Below the pieces are notes generated by a model. That model saw only the letters and a program-made list of their open reading frames with translations, was not told where the DNA came from and ran no database searches. This document shows positions 11,561 through 22,180 of a stretch of DNA of 64,000 nucleotides, in pieces (the stretch's first letter is position 1; each line of letters opens with the position of its first letter). The stretch is from Polytrichum commune. Its lineage: Eukaryota; Streptophyta; Polytrichopsida; Polytrichales; Polytrichaceae. The position numbers and the translations under genes are program-made. The stretch lies in the NCBI GenBank assembly GCA_950295325.1, contig OX485803.1, positions 55,941,554 to 56,005,553 on the forward strand. The letters run 5' to 3'.

Positions 11561-13299
11561 GAATGGAATCCATTACATGTCATGTAAGAGATTTTGCTTA
11601 TGTACACATGTAACTTTATATTGTTGTCAACCCTCTACTCACATTTGATGAAATCCAAATAGTATCCATAATAGGTGCACTCACTTTACCAGCTACACAC
11701 TTATTTATTATGTGGCACCCATAGAAGTATAAATATATAAAATATTATAAAATATTTGACATGCATAAAATCTTGACATTTAGTATTATGTAGCAAAAAT
11801 ATTTGCAAATCTTCAAGGAGAGTGAGGACACATCGAACTTTATGTAGAGATCCTCACTTTATTCCTCTCTATGCATGGCCAACATGGTCGGATTTATCAC
11901 AATGCAAATGGAACCTTTAAAATTCTCCCTCACAAAAAGATCCAAGTTCTTGTAGCTCCGTGCCCAAATCCTTGCCCTAAACTTTGCACATTTTGACTCT
12001 CTTTACTTTGCAAGTTGAAACAAACGTAACTTAAAACACAATCCCGGAAGCTTCACAATTGCAACTTCCTAAGTGTTGATCATGGTTATTCCATGTCCAT
12101 ACCAAAGCAAGTTGATGCACCTTGGTGGTAGGAGGAGTTCCCTCTTGATAGGGAAAGTTCATCTCTTTCCCAAAATTCCTTCTACTAGTTAGGATTTTTT
12201 GTCCGAATCACAGTACCCTTGCTAGATGCAAAGTATTGCCATTCACCATTGCATACAAGAGAAGAACTCCTATCAAGATGGAAACTCTCCCACTGGTGTA
12301 GACCACTCATTAGTCCTAGTATGGGCATCGTATTAGTTTTTAAACAAATCGACAGATTGTGCTGCAAGAAGAAGAGGTAAGCTTCATCCAGTGACGAAGT
12401 TGGGTTAAATCCTCGCCGCTTGCAAAAATGATACATGATTCAAAATCCATCGACTATTGTCCGTGTGATTTGAATGCCCTGGCTACAAGTGCACGTAATT
12501 GCTGATGCTTAAGCACTGCCTGCATCACATTTTGACCAAACAAATTTTTTTGAGCAAAGACACAAACCTTAACAGATGATCAAAATGGAAAGAAACAAAT
12601 AAATTATATTCCCATCATTGACATAGACCACTAGCCTTCTTCGCATCGCAAAATTGCAACATTCATCACCAGGTAAGCCGGGACTGTCACAGGATGAGCC
12701 TCAGAATACAATATAGATGGTCGCCAAAGCTTCTAATTAAGATCTACTGCAGCTTCGCAACCTCAGAATGGGCAAGAAGAGATCAGGCCAGATGAAATTG
12801 AATAATATATTTGCCATTGCGGTAGCCAAGACTGCATCAACTCCATTCGTTCTCAATCACCGTCATGCCAGAGGCGCCTTAATTTCACTGTCCTTGTAAA
12901 TCAATCAATCGAAGCCTGTAATAAGAATCTCTCTACTTTACAGGTTTAGTGACGAAATTGTTGCCTCTGAATTCATCAACATCTGGTAGGGTTTGGATCT
13001 AATATGCATGCGGATTGTGGGCCCTAGCATGAAAATGTAATGTTGTGGCAGGGCATGATGCCCATGGCCAATTCTATGTGTTCCCAGCCACTGCAAATCT
13101 TTGCAACGTGTGGAGGACTTCAAGCAAAGAACTTAGAGCTATTCGTTCCCTAATCAACACTGCGTCGCATGTTTGCAATGTGAGGAGAATCGGAGATAGT
13201 AAAGTTGTGTGTGGCTACTACGTTCCACCTAAGTTCGCCATTTCTGCAAGTGGTTGCAATTTGCCATTCTGAAGACGCACAAGAATCGGTAATAGAGGG
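11561..13299. other. No gene recognised
   Basis: Spacer downstream (3' side) of the minus-strand GT31 gene. Its part next to 13299 probably holds the 3' UTR and polyadenylation region of that gene. Nothing else is recognised. Confidence 0.35.
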
Positions 13300-14268
13300 C
13301 TAAGTATGGGCTTGCAGAGGGAGAAGAACAGCTGCAGGCTTGGTAGTGATGCGATGACGCTCGAAGTAATTTAGAACCTGATTCCACCGCTTGGGTGTCT
13401 TCACCTGATGCACGAGAATTGTTTCCGGGACGAGGTCATGTGCACATTTACCACCAAATTCCACGTGATCGTAAAAGAACGGCTTCTTGCTCACACGGTT
13501 CTTGGCCTTCTTCCCAGCGTTCAACCAGTCTCCCATCAACCGATCCTCAGTCCCAACGGTGAGATTTCTAGGGATAGGAGACTCATGCACCCATTGCACC
13601 AAGTCCCAGGAGATTACATACCCCATGCCAGCCATGTAGTGAGAGTAAGCATCCTGGTTATCACATGGCAGGACGTAACCATAGTATAAATCCGTCCGCG
13701 GGAGCTCGAAGAGCGATTTCCCAAGGTTATGCACTCTAACGTAGGAGTCATCATCCAATTTCATCACATAGTCATATTGGATCCCCACGGCAGCCACAGT
13801 GGAGAAGAACATGAAGCTCTTCCCTGCATTCATATTCTCCTCGCAGTCCAGGAACAGAATGTCGCCATATCGCAGTGCTTCCAGCCCTATCATGGTGCGT
13901 TCGTCTTCGTTTTTAGGTTTTCCAACCACGAAGAGCAAGGTGAAGTCCGCGTGCTCTGAGGTTTGGATGCCATACGCAACTCTTAACAGGTTGCGCCGCT
14001 CTGCCTTGGGAATCGTTATCATTACCCCGAGTAGGATGGACACCTTTGGGGTTTGCTGTGAGGAGCTGATGTTGGATTTTGAGCTCTCGCATAAGATGAC
14101 GTCTTGATGAACTACGGCATTCATCAGGACCGCCGGGTTGAGGAAAAGATACGCGCATGTGAGCATAAGGAAGCTGAGGATAAAAAGAACGCTCACAATG
14201 GCTCCGCTTCGAGCTTGGTATGTCGTAATGAGACCGTTGCTCTTGAAGCTTGCCCCTGGTTTCCTCAT
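13300..14268 (-). CDS. GT31-family galactosyltransferase-like protein
   Basis: An intact single-exon frame of 322 residues. After a short basic tail there is one membrane anchor at residues 22-44, giving the type II topology of Golgi glycosyltransferases. The lumenal domain has the GT31 core: RRNLLRVAYG (91-100), FVVGKPKNEDER (113-124), GDILFLDCEENMN (135-147), the metal- and nucleotide-sugar-binding KLDDDSY (170-176), YMAGMGYVISWDLV (211-224), and TEDRLMGDWLN (240-250), the likely acidic catalytic region. GT31 enzymes transfer galactose or N-acetylglucosamine in beta-1,3 linkage; which substrate this one uses cannot be read from the sequence. No frame damage is visible. The ATG at 14266-14268 is chosen because the membrane anchor follows it directly. 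The upstream region carries diverged direct repeats (14375-14700). Confidence 0.9.
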   Translation of the reverse strand: MRKPGASFKSNGLITTYQARSGAIVSVLFILSFLMLTCAYLFLNPAVLMNAVVHQDVILCESSKSNISSSQQTPKVSILLGVMITIPKAERRNLLRVAYGIQTSEHADFTLLFVVGKPKNEDERTMIGLEALRYGDILFLDCEENMNAGKSFMFFSTVAAVGIQYDYVMKLDDDSYVRVHNLGKSLFELPRTDLYYGYVLPCDNQDAYSHYMAGMGYVISWDLVQWVHESPIPRNLTVGTEDRLMGDWLNAGKKAKNRVSKKPFFYDHVEFGGKCAHDLVPETILVHQVKTPKRWNQVLNYFERHRITTKPAAVLLPLQAHT

Positions 14269-14374
14269 GGTGGAAGATCGGCTTCGAATAGCCTCCTTTT
14301 CCTGGCTTGCAATGTTAGCTTCAGAGAACCCTCTAAAACCATTCCCTGATCGAAAGAGAGACCTAACCCTCTAA

Positions 14375-14700
14375 GCTTACAGTGTGGCCATTTCTGTCAT
14401 CCGCACTCTAAATGCAACATGCACCATGCATGCAACCACAAATCTAACCCTTAGGGTTACAGTGTGGCCATTTCTGTCATCCACATCCTGAATGCAACAT
14501 GCAAGAAGTGGCCCTTCTTCTGGCTTGCAATGTCAGCACCATTCCACACTCATTCCTCACCCGATTTGGAGACAAAACATTACCAACCTAGCCTAAAGTG
14601 TGGCCATTTTATGTCATCATCATCCTAGAATGCAGCATGTAATCTGCATGCTTGAACCACACTACATTCCTCGCCTGATCCAAAGTAAAACCTCCTACCT
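14375..14700 (-). promoter_or_regulatory. Diverged direct repeats upstream of GT31 gene
   Basis: Three copies of a block containing AGTGTGGCCATTT, then TGTCATC and AATGCA(A/G)CATG, start near 14389, 14460 and 14599. They lie about 120-430 bp upstream of the GT31 start codon, in its promoter or 5' UTR. Function is unknown; the repeats may be an old tandem duplication. Confidence 0.5.
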
Positions 14701-15436
14701 AGTGTGACAGACAAATTTGTGGCCGAACCACCTGCAATCTGCGACACTGAAAAATAATTATTGAGTGTCGACGCAACATGTAAATTACAACGACACAACT
14801 ATTTTTGCGTTATGCTGTTGACTTGCCTCGGTTGAGGAAAGGCCTCTCTCAACACATAGATGTTGCACTTCGACTCTGTGATTTCATTTCTACTTACACT
14901 TGAGCATGAACATGATGCTTCCAAAGAAATCGACTTGGTGCAGAATGCAAGAAACCATCAGCTCGGACCAGCAAAATTTGTGTACCTCACATGCATGCCA
15001 CTCCACATTTGGAGAAACATCACAATAAGGGGAAAATTTTGCTTCATCGAGTGAATGCAACGAAGCTGTGATCACCAAGAATACACGACCATTCAAACAT
15101 TCATCATTACGAATTACACCACTGCGGCTGAGTCATTTCGGCAAGGACAGGGATGGAAAGGAGCATCGAAGTGAAGAATTCACTGGTTTCTTGCTATTCC
15201 GGTCGGTCGTGGAGCGCCAGTCCTACAACGTGCAGAAGAATATCAGCCAGTCGACACACCCTCCGGGTATATTTAATATACCCGGAAAGACCTGAGTATC
15301 AAACGAGAAATTCAGGGTGTCAAATATGGTATGAAAGTTAACGCCTTAGCAGTGGCGGCACGTTTTGACACGTTTTAAGGTATTTCTTAATTCGATTATT
15401 TCTCTATTTAAAACACCCAAGTCAAACCCTTACATC
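14701..15436. other. No gene recognised
   Basis: Spacer between the GT31 upstream repeats and the nested MITE region. It has a short self-complementary stretch near 15270-15290 (GGGTATATTTAATATACCC). Confidence 0.4.
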
Positions 15437-15463
15437 TTAGGGCCACTTCACACACGAGACTGA

Positions 15464-16598
15464 GGGGCGGTTTACACTATGGACCATGAAGTCGTCCCAC
15501 GTAAGAGGCCTATTTTGCGTGGGACGACTTCATGGGACGACTTCCATGGTCCGAGTTACTAAAATATTAGTTTTCATGGTTCATGGGCCCTTCACTAGGT
15601 GTAAACCGAATGTGGACCAAGAGGAATGACCACACACCAAAAAAAGGAAGGTGCTGATTTTTTTAATAAATGCCCAAATAAGGCAATTTTGAAAAAAAAT
15701 TAAGTTTGATCATTCCTTGTCTTCTCTTGGGCTTCACTTGTCTTCACTTCTTGTTAAATGTGTCGAAGATGTGGCTTGCAAATCTTCTCACAACAATTTT
15801 TTTTTAAATAAAATAAAATGAGCAATTTAATTTGTACATGTGACATGTAATTTACATGTGACATGTACCTTGTGTTGTCACTACACTAAATAGGATATTT
15901 AGTGTTTGATTATATTTAATGTTGTTACCACCCTACCTTGCTCAACACTAATTTTCAATTCTTTGATAATTAAGGTTAGAAGATTTCCCATTGCACTTCT
16001 TTTGACTACCCTGATCTAAAATCACTAAACCACTACAGATTTTTCTTTTTTCTTTTGCAACTACATTTTGTAAGAATATTGGGGTGTGTAATATACCGTT
16101 GGAAAGGTATTTTCAAGACCTTTCCAACGGTATGTTACAAGCCCCAAAATTCCAAAAATTGCATTTGGTAGACCAAAAAAACAAATATGCACTTGAATTC
16201 TTGAGTTCTAGATGTCCCGCGTTGTTTGGTGAAACACGTGTGAGCCGGTTTAAGGGGTAGGGCAAGGTAGTGCTGGTATGTCTCATGGGCTATGGTATAA
16301 TTAAGGTGCTTAAAAGGTAGATTCATTAAAAATTTATTGAAATGGTATTTCTCTAACATGGGCCCTTGCCTTTTCCTACCAGACCACCTCTCTTGCCTCT
16401 CTCAACGCAAAACCCGTTGGACCATGTCAGTGCATTTATTAGGCCTTAAAGATTATATTTTGGGGACCTCGCCCTCCATGGTCCCTCTGCCATTTTTTCT
16501 TAGTGTAAACCGAAGTTGTCCCGGGAGAACTTCAACAGCCAATCAGCTTCCTTGCAGAGCCCTGGTCCAATTTCATGGTCCATAGTGTAAACCGCCCC
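15464..16598. mobile_element. PIF/Harbinger-type non-autonomous element, TGA duplication
   Basis: The ends are GGGGCGGTTTACACTATGG and its exact complement (CCATAGTGTAAACCGCCCC). It is flanked on both sides by TGA (15461-15463 and 16599-16601), the 3-bp type of duplication made by PIF/Harbinger. It is 1135 bp long with no transposase. Inside are a GTCGTCCCACG inverted pair (near 15492 and 15518), one end of a CACTAAATAGG-type MITE (near 15885) and a strong hairpin (16081-16145). Confidence 0.8.
16081..16145. repeat. Near-perfect hairpin inside the MITE
   Basis: The arms TACCGTTGGAAAGGT and ACCTTTCCAACGGTA are perfectly complementary around a 9-base loop. Flanking bases (GGGG...CCCC) extend the pairing. 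The shape resembles small-RNA precursors derived from MITEs. Confidence 0.75.
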
Positions 16599-16999
16599 TG
16601 AGAGTCCATGACCATTACACTTCAAGCACTCTCATTGGTCGAAAAGACGGAGCCGATCCAAGTTCACTTCACACTACGCTTGAGGGACCAACGGAGTATG
16701 TGAATGCAAGATGGATGTAAAGTCTACATGGATTCCTATATGGCATTGAATGGTTATGTTTCATGGTCACTTGGATTATTTTTAATAACCACCTCTTGGA
16801 GGTAGGCCTATCACAAAACCAGGAGACCAAGGCACTCCGAATGTTCACAACCATTGGTTTATTCTATTTTATCATGTGTGAGGATCTGCATGAATAGAAA
16901 TTCATTGAAATAACATTTGATTGAGGGCCCGGTCTACCTATGACTTCACACTACACTTGAGGGTCCGTGACCACACTACATGATTTTGCAAGTGTGTTA

Positions 17000-17578
17000 G
17001 GGCCACTTCACACACAAGGTTGAAGGCCCTTGACCATGGCAATGTAAGAGCTCTCATTGGTTGAAAAGGCGGAGACCGTCCAAGTTCACCTCACACTAGG
17101 AGGTGAAGGCCTAAAGGCCCAAAGAAAAGTTTGTGGATGAAAAGTCTACATGGAGTCCTACACAGCTGGTTGTGGATAAGGGTGCATGGTCTACTGGAAT
17201 TTGCGTCAGACCCACCTCCAAGAGGTGGGCTTGACGCAAATTTTGGGAGACCATGACTTTTTTAATATTCTTTTCCAGCATGACAAACTTCATGGCAGAT
17301 TCCAAGACAGATTCCAAGACAGACAAACACCACCGAGTAATTATCTTAAATTGATAAACTTGGAGACATATTATATTAAACCAAATCCTCCCCTCTTTTT
17401 CCGCCAACAAAATATGCAATGGTCCCGCAACATGGTTCATTCTCACTTCACACTCTCCTTGAGGGCCCAAGACTACATGAAAGGCCTTTCCCAACACCCA
17501 TGGTACGGCTTTTGGATGAGAGTCAAGGGTCCTCACCATTACAAGGTCACGGCTCTTGGCTCATGTGTGAAGTGGCCC
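17000..17578. mobile_element. Tourist-like MITE with TTA duplication
   Basis: The left end GGGCCACTTCACACA and right end TGTGTGAAGTGGCCC are exact complements. Both sides carry TTA (16997-16999 and 17579-17581), the classic PIF/Harbinger duplication. It is 579 bp, without transposase, and contains a long hairpin (17185-17256). Frames on both strands across the hairpin give near-identical peptides, an artefact of the palindrome. Confidence 0.85.
17185..17256. repeat. Long hairpin (pre-miRNA-like) within MITE
   Basis: Arms pair in three blocks: CATGGTCT with AGACCATG, AATTTGCGTCA with TGACGCAAATT, and CCCACCTC with GAGGTGGG, with a loop of about 3 bases. A diverged relative lies near 16750-16830. 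Confidence 0.75.
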
Positions 17579-17581
17579 TTA

Positions 17582-18000
17582 ATCATGCTATATTGTGGTT
17601 ATGGTCTTAAATTAGGGTTTAATGCCAAGGGTGGGTCGAACGGGCATTCCAATCACGCTAATCACATGGTCAACGTTTCTTCTTCTTCTTATGGTCTTAA
17701 ACTGAATTTAAACATTGTCATGCATCATCATGACGTGACATTACACATTACCTTGGCAGTTACAGTCATGATGTAGACCTGGAGTGAAACTCCGGATTGC
17801 TTGAATATTTGGGGTTTTCGGGGTTTATACCGAAGTCTCAAAGTTTTACGTTGGGAGCATAAAAAAATAGGTCAAGAACTACACCTATTGCACCTATTAC
17901 TATGGAATGAAAGTAAACCGCGTAGAAAATATCGTTGTTCACTCTATTTTACTAGCATGAATCGATGCCGTCCCAGTCCATTGCATCCATGCATATGAAT
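17582..18000. other. No gene recognised
   Basis: Short spacer between two MITEs. Frames are open but carry no known domain. Confidence 0.35.
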
Positions 18001-18002
18001 TA

Positions 18003-18220
18003 CACTAAATATGATATTTAGTGTCACTTACTATTTGGAGTAACACAATGTTATGTCTTATTTACTGTTGATGTGATTATTTACTATATAAAATTGTTAA
18101 TAATTTATAATGCCCAAACAACCAATTTAACATTTGATGGTAAAATATGAGATACACAATAAATAGATGTAGCATTGCATAATTCCATTTAGTAAGTGAC
18201 ATTAAATATCATATTTAGTG
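18003..18220. mobile_element. TA-flanked MITE, CACTAAATA family
   Basis: The ends CACTAAATATGATATTTA and TAAATATCATATTTAGTG are complementary with TA on both sides (18001-18002, 18221-18222). The terminal repeat continues with GTGTCACTTA against TAAGTGACAT. It is 218 bp. It is a sibling of 6818-7158. Confidence 0.8.
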
Positions 18221-18373
18221 TAGTATCTTGGATGAATCCAATCGCACACAACCATGCAACCATATGCTCATGTCCATAAGACCCCTCCCCCCCCCCAATG
18301 ACCTGTTACCATGCACCCATGAAGCAATTTAAGAAAATAATCAATTTCATCCCTTTTTTTAATTAAATTATTT

Positions 18374-18544
18374 CGATTGAGTGGATCCTCTCCTAGCTGA
18401 TCCCCTTGGTCTAAGAGGATCCACTCGATCGAGTGGATCCTCTCCTAGCCGATCCCCTTGGTCTAAGAGGATCCACTCGATCGAGTGGATCCTCTCCTAG
18501 CTGATCCCCTTGGTCTAAGAGGATCCACTCGATCGAGTGGATCC
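18374..18544. repeat. Tandem 52-bp units, each a palindrome
   Basis: Three units (starts 18374, 18426, 18478) plus a partial one. Each unit opens with GAGTGGATCCTCT and closes with AGAGGATCCACTC, so it folds on itself. Unit junctions form the perfect palindrome CCACTCGATCGAGTGG. The copies differ at very few bases, so the array is young. Confidence 0.9.
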
Positions 18545-21500
18545 GTGTGGCACAATCTCATCTGAAACGCTCATATGATTTCCGTACAGTTGTACGGATA
18601 GGTGGAGAGCAGACCCAACAACAAAGCTAGTCCAACACTATACTGAACTGCAAGTCTAAAAGACAGCATGTACTCTATTTATGGGAGGCAACGGAAAGAA
18701 ACGCAAAGCTTTGTGGGGGCTCTCCAAGAATGAGTGAAGACAATGAGGTTAGAGATATGAGCCTTTTATACTAGTCGATACCTAATTTGGTGGGAGATTC
18801 CACAGACGGGCCGGTACATAAAATTTAAAGCTTCCCTCCCTATAGTACAAGGTCCTATCTTGAGGGACAAATTATTGTTTGGCAAGGTTAGGTAGTACAA
18901 AATGATAGTATAGCAAGCTGATGTGGTACGTGGTCGACGGGAGAACTCCATCCACTCATTTGCTGACAAGTGTCCGTCTAATTGACCAATTGAAAGGAAA
19001 TTTCCTCATATTTGGACCATCAAATTTATCGAAGATTTTTAGATGACATTAATGGCGATGTACAAGTAGTCAACGCAGATGTGGTCGAAGATTGAATGCA
19101 GTCAAGTTTCTATAAATGTTGCAGGTTGAGAGTAGCTAAAGAATAACATATATAGAATCATAATGAGTAAGGCTTATAGAATGAACTTCGATGATTAATA
19201 ACATTGATTAGAAATAACTCAATTTATTACTCAATTTTTTTGAAAATGAAGAACATAATGTTTTATAAAATAAACGTATAAGTGATAATACATAATTCAA
19301 CTAAACTAATTGAAAGAAACAAACCAAATGCTCAAATACTCAAGCATGATATACGTCACACATTCACTCCCATAAACAGTAGAAGGTCTTGAATTCTTCG
19401 TCGATAGCGGTTTAAATACAACAAATTATGAAGTTTCACAAAAAATAATCCTAAATCTACTTGCTTGTAGATGGGACACATATATCGATCGTAACAAGGT
19501 GTTTTGCAAGAATGTCCTAATGCCAACTAGCAAGAAAAATGGCCATTAATTCACCTAAGAGAAATTAAAATTGTTGCTTACACAAGCATGCTTCTCAACT
19601 TTGAGTAAAGTATGTCTCCTATTGCACGTTGACAAAGAATCATAGAAATAGTTGGTTTTTAGAAGGGCTATGAAAATTAATGAAGTTTCACTACAAGCTA
19701 ACTTTTGGGCGGCACTTTGAGTATTTGAATGTGTATTTGGTGGGCCATTGTAACGGTGACTTCTCTCACCATTAAAGAAAGTTATCCCCTCCGTTTGAAA
19801 TGCATGGGTGGATTTCAACCTTGAACATTGGTGGGGAGGCGTTGGCATGGTTGGGAAGCAACTCTCCATCCAATTTTGGAAACCCATTTTAGTTGAAAAA
19901 CCGCCTCATGTAAGTCCCAACCCAACACTAGTAGAATGTGGTAAATTCGTGACACGACCATCTAACATAAACTGATCATGACAATAAGTGAAAGTGTCAT
20001 CATGGTCATTTTGTGTTGCATGGTCGTGGCATGCAATTACCACACCTCTCAAACCTCGAAGTTCGAGTACGCGTGGCACCACTTTGCAGCACAAGATTTG
20101 TTTCTATAGGCTTGGGAGGCAAGATTCTCAACAATTATTTGAGACTCTTTTTTCCAAAAAAACTTATCATGTGGATCCCTTCCTCCCCAAAGGTAATGAC
20201 AATCATACCAATATTTTGAGCCTCCTTTGTATTCAAGTAAGTGGGAGGCCATAATATATGAAGGGGCGTGGTGTTGGCCATGATCATGGTTGGGAGGCAA
20301 GTATCCCATCTCAATTAGGGTCGGTTTCCATGTGGGTCACGCGCCCACCACATTATAGTAGAGATTTCCATGCCACCATGTTATGTCTAGAGGATGAGAT
20401 TTTCATTCCTAATTTACTAATTATTTATCCCTAATCAATTGGTTGTCATGATATTTGTCAACTTTTGGTGCAAGATCCATAGGAAACGAGTGGAATATGA
20501 CTAATTTGGATGACATGTTTAACCCAACTCGAGAACAACTTGAGCGCACCTTGATTCACTTATCAATTTTAACTAATCAATTTGCCCAACCCTTGGATGT
20601 TTTACTAGATTATGATATAGTCACTTGTGAATTCAACAAAGTATGTCATTGTTCTGCATTGAAAATAGCTTTCTACACATGTATTTCTTTGAACGTTATG
20701 AAAAAGTTCAATTGAGACCAATGAAATGGATTTGTGGACTTTAAAAACCAGTTACAACTAACATTTATTCCAAGTCATGTGTTTCTATTAAATTGGCATA
20801 ACAACCAACTTTTCATACACAATCTAAAAAGCATAGACAAGGGTGGGTCGACATTAGGATTTGGGTTCGAGAAACTTAAATTCAATATGCCCCTTAACAA
20901 CCTTACTCTCAAACTCAAGTTTGGACCCAAATGTGAAGATTGGTTGAACTCAAACTAGGAGGAGCATTTTCTTGAGTGCGGATCATGTCACACTAGCAAT
21001 TCATTTTCTCACACTTTGGACCCTGATCCTAGTGTGAACTCCTTGACCAAAGTTTTGCTTTCAACTAATAGGACCACTTGAATTTATTATAGTCTCTTTG
21101 GTCTTGGACCATGGTCACGTAAACTCGCTGTAAGTTTGGTCAATGAAATGTAGTTGAAATTAAAGTCTAGGAAACCAAAAAGCTTGTAGGACAAAAAGTA
21201 CATCAAGATGATGACAACAAGGCTCACAATACATCAAGGGTGAGACAACTATTGAAAGTTTTGCAAAATACAATGGTTGAATATGTTCGTACCATATATA
21301 GGGGCTAAGGAAGGCTATAAATCTACCACTTAGTAGGTCCACGTGGTTGCACAACTCAAGGATCATGACATGAGACCCATGACAACAATAAGAGACTTAG
21401 AAATTATGTTTGTGATGGTGATATTCATGTCAAGCCTTGGATCCATAGAAATCACTAGAGTTTGGCCAACAATGTCATGGTTATATTGAGTATTTAACTC

Positions 21501-22004
21501 ATATTTAAGTAAACATGGGCATAATTTCAAAATTTGGACTTTATGGTTCCTTTAACTCTTTGAGTGGATTTGTCAATACACTTTTGATACACCTAATTGT
21601 CATGGGAAATATGTGAATGCTTAGTAATTACCTAATTGTTATGTTATTAAAATATGATGGGAGAAATCAAATATCTATTTTTTGACATTAATTTATATAA
21701 AAAAAATGTTGATACTGAAAATACAATCCAAACAACTGCTATAATAGTATCATGATCAACTTTGCATATCTAATTGGAGGATCCTACCATACTATCATAT
21801 CGTAGGATCCTATGATAGAATTCAACACGTTATAATCTTGGACTTGGACTTAGTCCAATTTTACTTAAATTTTGATTATATTGAGTACCTCTTAAGTTTA
21901 ACCCCTAAATGAACAAGGAACAAAAAATGACCAATTTTTTAATATATGTATAATAAATCTTCATTTTGGCTTCCCAGACCCTAAGTTGGCGAGGTGCTGA
22001 TTTG
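18545..22004. other. Repeat-rich spacer, no gene recognised
   Basis: AT-rich DNA with weak inverted similarities (about 19790-19900 against 20270-20330) and a copy of repeat family R at 20975-21130. Frames at 19555-19887 (minus) and 20455-20715 (plus) lack recognised domains. Confidence 0.4.
20975..21130. repeat. Dispersed repeat family R, partial copy
   Basis: It shares GATCCTAGTGTGAACTCCTT, CAACTAATAG and TCTTTGGTCTTGG-type blocks with 9540-9640 and 42880-42960. Confidence 0.5.
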
Positions 22005-22180
22005 TTGGAGTAACAATATACGTGCGAACAATTGATAGGGTATTTTAAAAACATGGGGACAAAAAATTGCCAATGGACTTAAGAGTAATATAAGGTATCA
22101 AAAACGGCACTGGACATCTTCAAAGTGCTATAGGGTATGGAATAATAGGTTAATTGGAATTATAAGTAATGCAAGCCCCT
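22005..22180. repeat. Copy of the MITE sequence found at 53822-53998
   Basis: Long ordered identity with 53822-53998, for example AATATACGTGCGAACAA, GATAGGGTATTTTAAAAA, AGTAATATA and GGTATGGAATAATAGGT. This copy seems truncated and lacks the G-run ends of the intact element. Confidence 0.8.

Larger units (their letters stand above)
15440..16990. mobile_element. Tourist-like element, interrupted by a second element
   Basis: It starts with TTA then GGGCCACTTCACACAC, the same end as the complete element at 17000-17578. The match breaks at 15463 and resumes at 16599 (GAGTCCATGACC, then CTCTCATTGGTCGAAAAG), so the element at 15464-16598 sits inside it. Its own right end is not clear and may be lost. 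Confidence 0.6.

Noticed and set aside
17111-17776. Overlapping plus- and minus-strand proteins with near-identical peptides
   Set aside because: They come from reading the MITE hairpin on both strands.
18374-18544. CRISPR-like array
   Set aside because: There are no unique spacers between repeats; the units are contiguous 52-bp palindromes in a plant nuclear context.
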